From: Isoetes taiwanensis
Lineage: Eukaryota > Streptophyta > Lycopodiopsida > Isoetales > Isoetaceae
Assembly (NCBI GenBank): GCA_021234155.1
Contig: JAJEKV010000065.1
Span: 5,224,807 to 5,288,806, forward strand
Direction of reading: 5' to 3'
Length of the DNA stretch: 64,000 nucleotides
Shown: positions 59,166 through 64,000 of the stretch, one piece after another
Layout: every line of letters starts with the position of its first letter
Numbering within the stretch: position 1 is the first letter of the stretch
Notes under the pieces: model-generated
The model's database searches: none
The model's input: only the letters and a program-made list of their open reading frames with translations
Told to the model about the DNA's origin: nothing
Program-made: the position numbers and the translations under genes

Positions 59166-60121
59166 CGCAAAGAATCATATCATTCCAAGTTGTATCTTAA
59201 TCAATTTTCTAAAACTCGGATGCATTAATTGAAAATAGAAAGGATGCTTGTTTCAGATTGGTGAGCTTGATGACCGCAATCCGCTGTTTATCAATATCTC
59301 TGAAACAAGTATGGAGATGCAACCAATCAATCTGAGCTTGACCCGTTGGATATCTTTAGGATGCAGCTGGATCACAACCAAATCTGATTCAGAAACCCAT
59401 GAAGCTTGGATCGCGTACCATCAAACTATGTGGGCAACTAATCTTAGACTCTAAATGTCTCGATGCTAATCCCAATGCGGAAGAGTGGCATGCTAAATCT
59501 TCTTTAAGCTTCTTATTCTGAAGCTGCAATTTCCGGCACATTTGAGCAAGCTACTTCATCTGCTACATTAGGGCTACCATAACTTTCCTTACTTGCAAGA
59601 ATATCCTCTATGATGGCAAGACAATGGACAAGAAGATAAGGGAAAACTAGGCTCAGAGCATACTAGAATCTGATACTGAATTTCAGTCCAAAGTGCTACG
59701 AATCTTTGCAAAAATAAAAGAAAATATTGAATACATGAGAAATACGTGAGAAAACTGAATATGAGATGATATAAGAGCAAAGTACAAGAATAAAAGCCGA
59801 AAGGAGAGCTGGAACACAAGAACTGGAGCTAGAAGAATCAAGACTAGAGCTGAACTGGAATGTTTAAATCCATATTGAAGGCCCCATTATGTACTGGCAA
59901 GGGGGCCAATTTTAATACACTAATGCATGTAGGATATTGCACCAGGAGAGAGAGTATTGTTGAAGTTTTAGAAGATTCTTAAGGAATAATTTTGGAATTT
60001 TCTGGAATGTTCTCGTAATAATCCATTGATATTCTGTATAAATATGGGTGATTAACCAAAATATGGTAGCTGTATGTGCATTCAAGATTTTCGAAGGGCA
60101 ATGAAGGGTTACATTAATTTT
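59166..60121. other. Spacer, nothing recognised
   Basis: Short open frames only. One plus frame at 59248-59454 has no recognisable family. Confidence 0.35.
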
Positions 60122-60351
60122 TTATCTTTTTTTTTTTTTTTTTTCAAAAGTTTGTTTGGGTGTGTTATGGCAGATCTTGTGTTTTTTTGTTGGGAAGCAA
60201 AAAAAAAAAAACACGATGTGTAGCATATGAACCATTAGTAAGATTTGTTCATATAATGGTGTACACATCGTGCTTTTTGATTTTTTCCAACGTAAAAACA
60301 CAAGAAACGCCATAACTAAACAAACTTTTGAAAAAAAAAAAAAAAAGATAA
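60122..60351. mobile_element. Foldback/MITE-like hairpin element, 230 bp
   Basis: The ends are reverse complements: TTATC plus a T run and CAAAAGTTTGTTT at the left, and AAACAAACTTTTG plus an A run and GATAA at the right. The pairing continues inward (TTATGG..., CTTGTGTTTTT, TTGG) and a second nested pair, AACACGATGTGTA with TACACATCGTGCTT, leads to a short loop near 60.23 kb. Both arms span about 100 bp. No coding capacity and no clear target duplication. Confidence 0.75.
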
Positions 60352-60359
60352 TGTAAAAA

Positions 60360-60450
60360 TTTTTTTGGTGTGTATAAAAATTTTTTTTTGGTGTGTTTTT
60401 TTTTTTTTTGGTGTGTTTTTTGGTGTGTTTTTCTGTTTTTTTAATTAAAT
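60360..60450. repeat. Low-complexity (T)n GGTGTG repeats
   Basis: Alternating T runs and TTTGGTGTG, four to five units; directly follows the foldback element. Confidence 0.8.
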
Positions 60451-60820
60451 AATTTCATATAAGAAAATCATAAAACATAAAGCATAAGAGACAACTTCAA
60501 ATGCAATTTGCTCATGCACAAATGTATGTGCTTTAAATTATTTGGAGACATACAAAGCTGTCATATGGAAGCATACAAAACATCTTTTATTTAGTTGGCC
60601 ACTCTCACGAATAGCAAAACACCAAGAGCACAATGTTCTAGACACAACTCTATGCACCCATGGTGCCGTGGGTGCTCTCGAGCTTAGCATACTCAATCCT
60701 TTAAGGTTTCGTACTAAAAGAGCACGAACACGGTTCATCTCAGCCCTGAACACACGTCGCTCACGTGTGGAGACTTTCACGCGTTCATCGTCCATAGCAG
60801 TGAAGCATTCCTCAAGAATA

Positions 60821-62567
60821 TCATAAACATTTTTTAATGAAACTTGCAGCTCTAAGATGTTCCTTCACGCATGCCAGCCATCTCCAATGCATCAAAAAAT
60901 GGGCCATTCTCAACGCGTCTAGAACATTCTCTAATGCATTATCAATTTCCTTTTGCTCATCAATCGAGCCATCAGAATCAACATCTATGAAGGGGGTAAA
61001 GAGTGATTCACTAAGTTCATCAATGTCCTTGTTTGCACCTACACACATGAACAAGTAATTCGTCAATAATATGATAAAATAATAAAAATAGAGAAAATAC
61101 TACATATTCAAAAAAACGTACTATGCCTAAGAAATAGATAAAGAATGATCTTTAAAATTTAAGGGGATGTAATCTTGGAAGGGAGTGAAATCGGGATCCT
61201 CAGGTGGAAAGAAGGCTGGGGTCTCTTGTTCATACTCAGTGTCCTCCACGTGCAAAGGTTCACGGAATCTACGTGTCATAACCATCATCAAGAGAATCGC
61301 TTGCTTTGCTTTCAGGGACTAGAGAGGGGGAGTGCATGAGCCATCAAGCTCATCTAATTTTCTGGCATCGTTCTCATCATCCCAAACCCTTAGCCTTCTT
61401 TTCCCCACTCTGCGTATGGGAACAACGTCACTAGGTAGACCATAGATAACGCAGCGTACATCTTTGATGGAGGCCCAGTGGGTGTGAGGGTCAAAGCGCC
61501 ATCTTTGCTTCAACTCGCTCTTGGCTAATGTGTGCGGGATTGGATGGGAGCACCCAAGCACTAGATAGAATAAACTTTTCGGTTCTTAACATCCGTGCTA
61601 TGGTGTAGCACAAACTAGGGTTCTTTGCTTTCTTCCATGGTACAATATGAAATGCTTGGCCTTGTTTGCATCAAGTTTCGATTGTCTAGCGTGACACAAT
61701 CCTTGATTTCACCTGCTCCATATAAGGCATACTTATTCTTGCCTTTCTCCATTTCCTCTGCACTAACCCCTTTGGCATAGTACTTAAAATGCATTTTGCC
61801 CATATCCTTAAGGCAATATCCAAGCATGCCGTCGAAACAATGCAAGCGTGTGTCCTTTAGGGCCTTGCACATGATTACTCCGCCAGGGGTTTATGCTCAA
61901 CCCAATCGAGCATGCTTGAGGCGGGAGTTGATTTGAATTAGGGGGTTGTCATCTCCATCCCAAAAACACACTGCGGATGCAAATGGTCCAACTCCGATCC
62001 CCGCTCTGTGAAACCATTCACGCTATGCAATCCGGTGTCAAGAAACGCACACCTTCAAGTATATTTCCTCCCGGATGTCCCACTGCGTAATGCTACGGTG
62101 GCGCTTAAGTCAAGGACACTAGAAGCTGTGAACTAGGCTTCTTCCCTTTTCTTTGTTGGCTTTGGCCTTCACGCTTCTCCTCAAGAAGCCTTTTCTTCTA
62201 GATCCACGAGCTTACGCTTCTCCTCCTTCTCCTTAAGCGTTGCTTTTCTTTACATTCTTTTCTGAACCCTAGCAAACTTCAGCGCTCTTTCGCTCTCGGC
62301 TTTTCATATCATGAAGAGTTATCTCCTTCTTTGGCCTGCCCTCTTCCTCCCAATGATTAAAGGTTTTCGGGGGCTAAAGGTGCATCGGGTTCTTCCCTCT
62401 TCCTCAACAAAGCTGGATTTATGGAAATAAAGGGCTGCAAAGAAGAAAAACTTTGCATCCAACGCCCTAGCGATGCTTGGTGAGCCGCTTTCCAAACATC
62501 TGCCTTCCTCATCTAAGCAAACTTCGTGCACATCGCCGGACTTTCCGGGCTTGCGGTGAAAATTCAT
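60821..62567 (-). pseudogene. Degenerate Rep/HUH-endonuclease-like gene
   Basis: Minus-strand relics in order: an N-terminal frame (SGDVHEVCLDEEGRCLESGS, 62.5 kb), a Lys/Glu-rich region (TLKEKEEKRKLVDLEEK, 62.2 kb), then LDHLHPQCVFGMEM (about 61.98 kb), matching a hydrophobic HUH motif, and about 50 residues later GMLGYCLKDMGKMHF (61.81 kb), matching the Y-x-x-K motif of Rep-type HUH nucleases. A conserved-looking frame (YALYGAGEIKDCVTLDNRN) follows. Downstream frames at 61.32-61.56 and 60.82-61.07 kb are unassigned. HUH nucleases nick single-stranded DNA for rolling-circle replication or transposition. Motif spacing and order fit; the rest is unrecognised and several stops occur. Confidence 0.4.
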
Positions 62568-62889
62568 TGTGTCTAGAGGCTTCGTTGGAAAGGCGCAGTT
62601 TGGATTTGGATTTGGATTTCAATGTGAGAAATGGTGCTTGGAAAATAACAAAGGTTTGGATTTCGATTTGGATTTGAGTATGAAGAACAGAACAAACTGA
62701 AGGTGATGGGCGTGGTCGGAGTTGCATGGGCCATGGTAGGCGAGGTTCAAGTGGAGGATCCGGATCCAGAATCGAAAGAAACTCACGATCTTCTCGTGAT
62801 GAAATGGGTGTTTTGTGAATAGGAAGGGCGAAAATGGATTGCTCGGCGGATCGAAGCTTTAAAAATCTCAACCTAACTTCTACCAAAAA

Positions 62890-64000
62890 GAAACTCTCGA
62901 CCCAAATCGTGATCCATCGCTAAACTCGATCTTTTTGTGAAATTGGTCGCTTTTCGAATTGGCTTGGCGAAATTGGCTTGGGTAAAACACGTGGGCTCTG
63001 GTTTAAAAAGGCGTCGGCGGTTTTGTGGCTCACGGTTTTGATGGACGATGCAGCCACGGTTTTGATGGGCGATGGTACGATAATTAGAACCCCAAATTAG
63101 AACCCTAAATTTAAAACAATGGTTTAAAACAAAAACATTTCAATGGTTCCCAAAAACCCCAAACAACCATGCCAATGGTTAACCAAGGCATTTTTCAATT
63201 TTTCTTTTCTTTCCCCACCAAAAATCGAAATAATCATTTGGGAACCTTATCATGTCTCCATGTTGAATAAAATATATTCGTTTGTGGGAACAAAAACTCT
63301 TCATCACCGAGGGGTTAAAGGAATTTGTGCCTTGACATCTTGTTTTTCTACAAATTTCATATGCCAAAAGTAAGTATTTATGTGATCTGTAAAGGGATAC
63401 GAAAATGTTCCCCCATTTTTTGGGTTGCCCCTAGGGGCAAACCCTCGTTGATAATGGGTTTCCGGCATATTCCAAGAATATCCGGAATATACCTAGGATA
63501 TACATGAAACCGCTCCCAAACCCGCTATTAGGCGTAGAATTGGCGCCCACTGCGTTGTAGGTCGTTGATTTTGTCTTGGCTAACTTAGGCAAGGCAGAGG
63601 CCATCCATAACACGGTACAAAAATATATCAACCACTCTGCCCTTGGAGGGCTCTTTGCTGCGATTGAGGAGGATCTATGAAAGGTTCCAAAAGCGGTCTC
63701 CGTTTAAGGACTTGGCAGTAAAGTTAGTCTATCTTCTTACGTATTTTGAGTGTCGGTGTTAGTTTATCCGTTAACTTTCAGATTTTAATCTCGACCGTTA
63801 TAGGTTAAAGGAATTATGCGGAAAAGTGATGGGGGACACGGCGAGCATGTAGTACTACAAGAAATCATGGAAGCTCCCAATTTAGATTCTCTCGAGAAAT
63901 TCATGGGCATGATTCCTATGATATTCAATGTCGTTCTTCTTTCACCACATGGTTTTTTGGGCAAGCGGATGTCTTGAATGCCCGGACCACGAGGGAGGTC
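62890..64000. other. Right edge, no supported gene
   Basis: 62.9-63.1 kb is the putative upstream flank of the Rep-like gene. Near 63540, AATTGGCGCCCACTGCG resembles the primer-binding region that follows 5' LTRs in some plant gypsy elements, but no LTR pair lies within the window. Confidence 0.3.

Noticed and set aside
63537-63560. LTR retrotransposon start from a GGCGCCCAC primer-site-like motif
   Set aside because: No LTR pair or gag frame can be shown inside the window.

Overview
The window is nuclear DNA of a land plant. Evidence: a 13-exon organelle-type PPR-SMR gene with GT-AG introns, a dirigent-family gene, a GDSL esterase/lipase relic, a ureide-permease-like exon, plant-style LINEs with DUF4283-like and zf-RVT-like regions, and a Ty3/gypsy chromovirus. 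AT-rich spacers, short introns and many old retroelements fit a seed-free plant such as a fern or lycophyte. That placement is inference; no single gene settles it.

Layout. 1-5.2 kb: PPR-SMR gene (+). 5.2-7.8 kb: repeats, including a degenerate GAATCT minisatellite. 7.9-8.4 kb: dirigent gene with one frameshift. 8.4-10.7 kb: spacer with direct and tandem repeats. 10.7-11.2 kb: GNAT acetyltransferase (-). 13.4-15.5 kb: GDSL gene broken by a LINE. 15.5-17.8 kb: GC-rich LINE. 18.6-25.7 kb: an apparently full-length LINE with a perfect 12-bp target duplication, a nested LINE, and an internally inverted reverse-transcriptase core. 27.9-29.6 kb: gypsy copy 1 (+). 31.2 kb: permease-like fragment. 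34.7 kb: TRIM-like element. 37.6-39.4 kb: tandem GNAT pair. 41.5-45.8 kb: two more LINE fragments. 46.8-52.3 kb: an unusual divergent gene pair. 53.7 kb: small hypothetical membrane protein. 55.2-59.2 kb: gypsy copy 2 (-). 60.1 kb: foldback element. 60.8-62.6 kb: degenerate Rep/HUH-like gene (-). The last 1.4 kb holds no recognisable gene.

The most interesting region is about 46.8-52.3 kb. The minus strand carries exons with a ParB-like domain followed by a DNA-methyltransferase-like domain. The plus strand, divergent from it, carries exons resembling a Crypton-type (DUF3504-like) tyrosine recombinase. A recombinase beside a ParB-methyltransferase fusion looks like a phage- or plasmid-style cargo on a eukaryotic DNA transposon. 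Both genes are damaged, so this looks like a relic whose intact relatives should be sought. The HUH-like relic at 62 kb may represent a second unusual rolling-circle-type element.

Most sequence here is transposon-derived. The likely working host genes are the PPR-SMR gene and the three GNAT genes. No tRNA, rRNA or CRISPR array was recognised.
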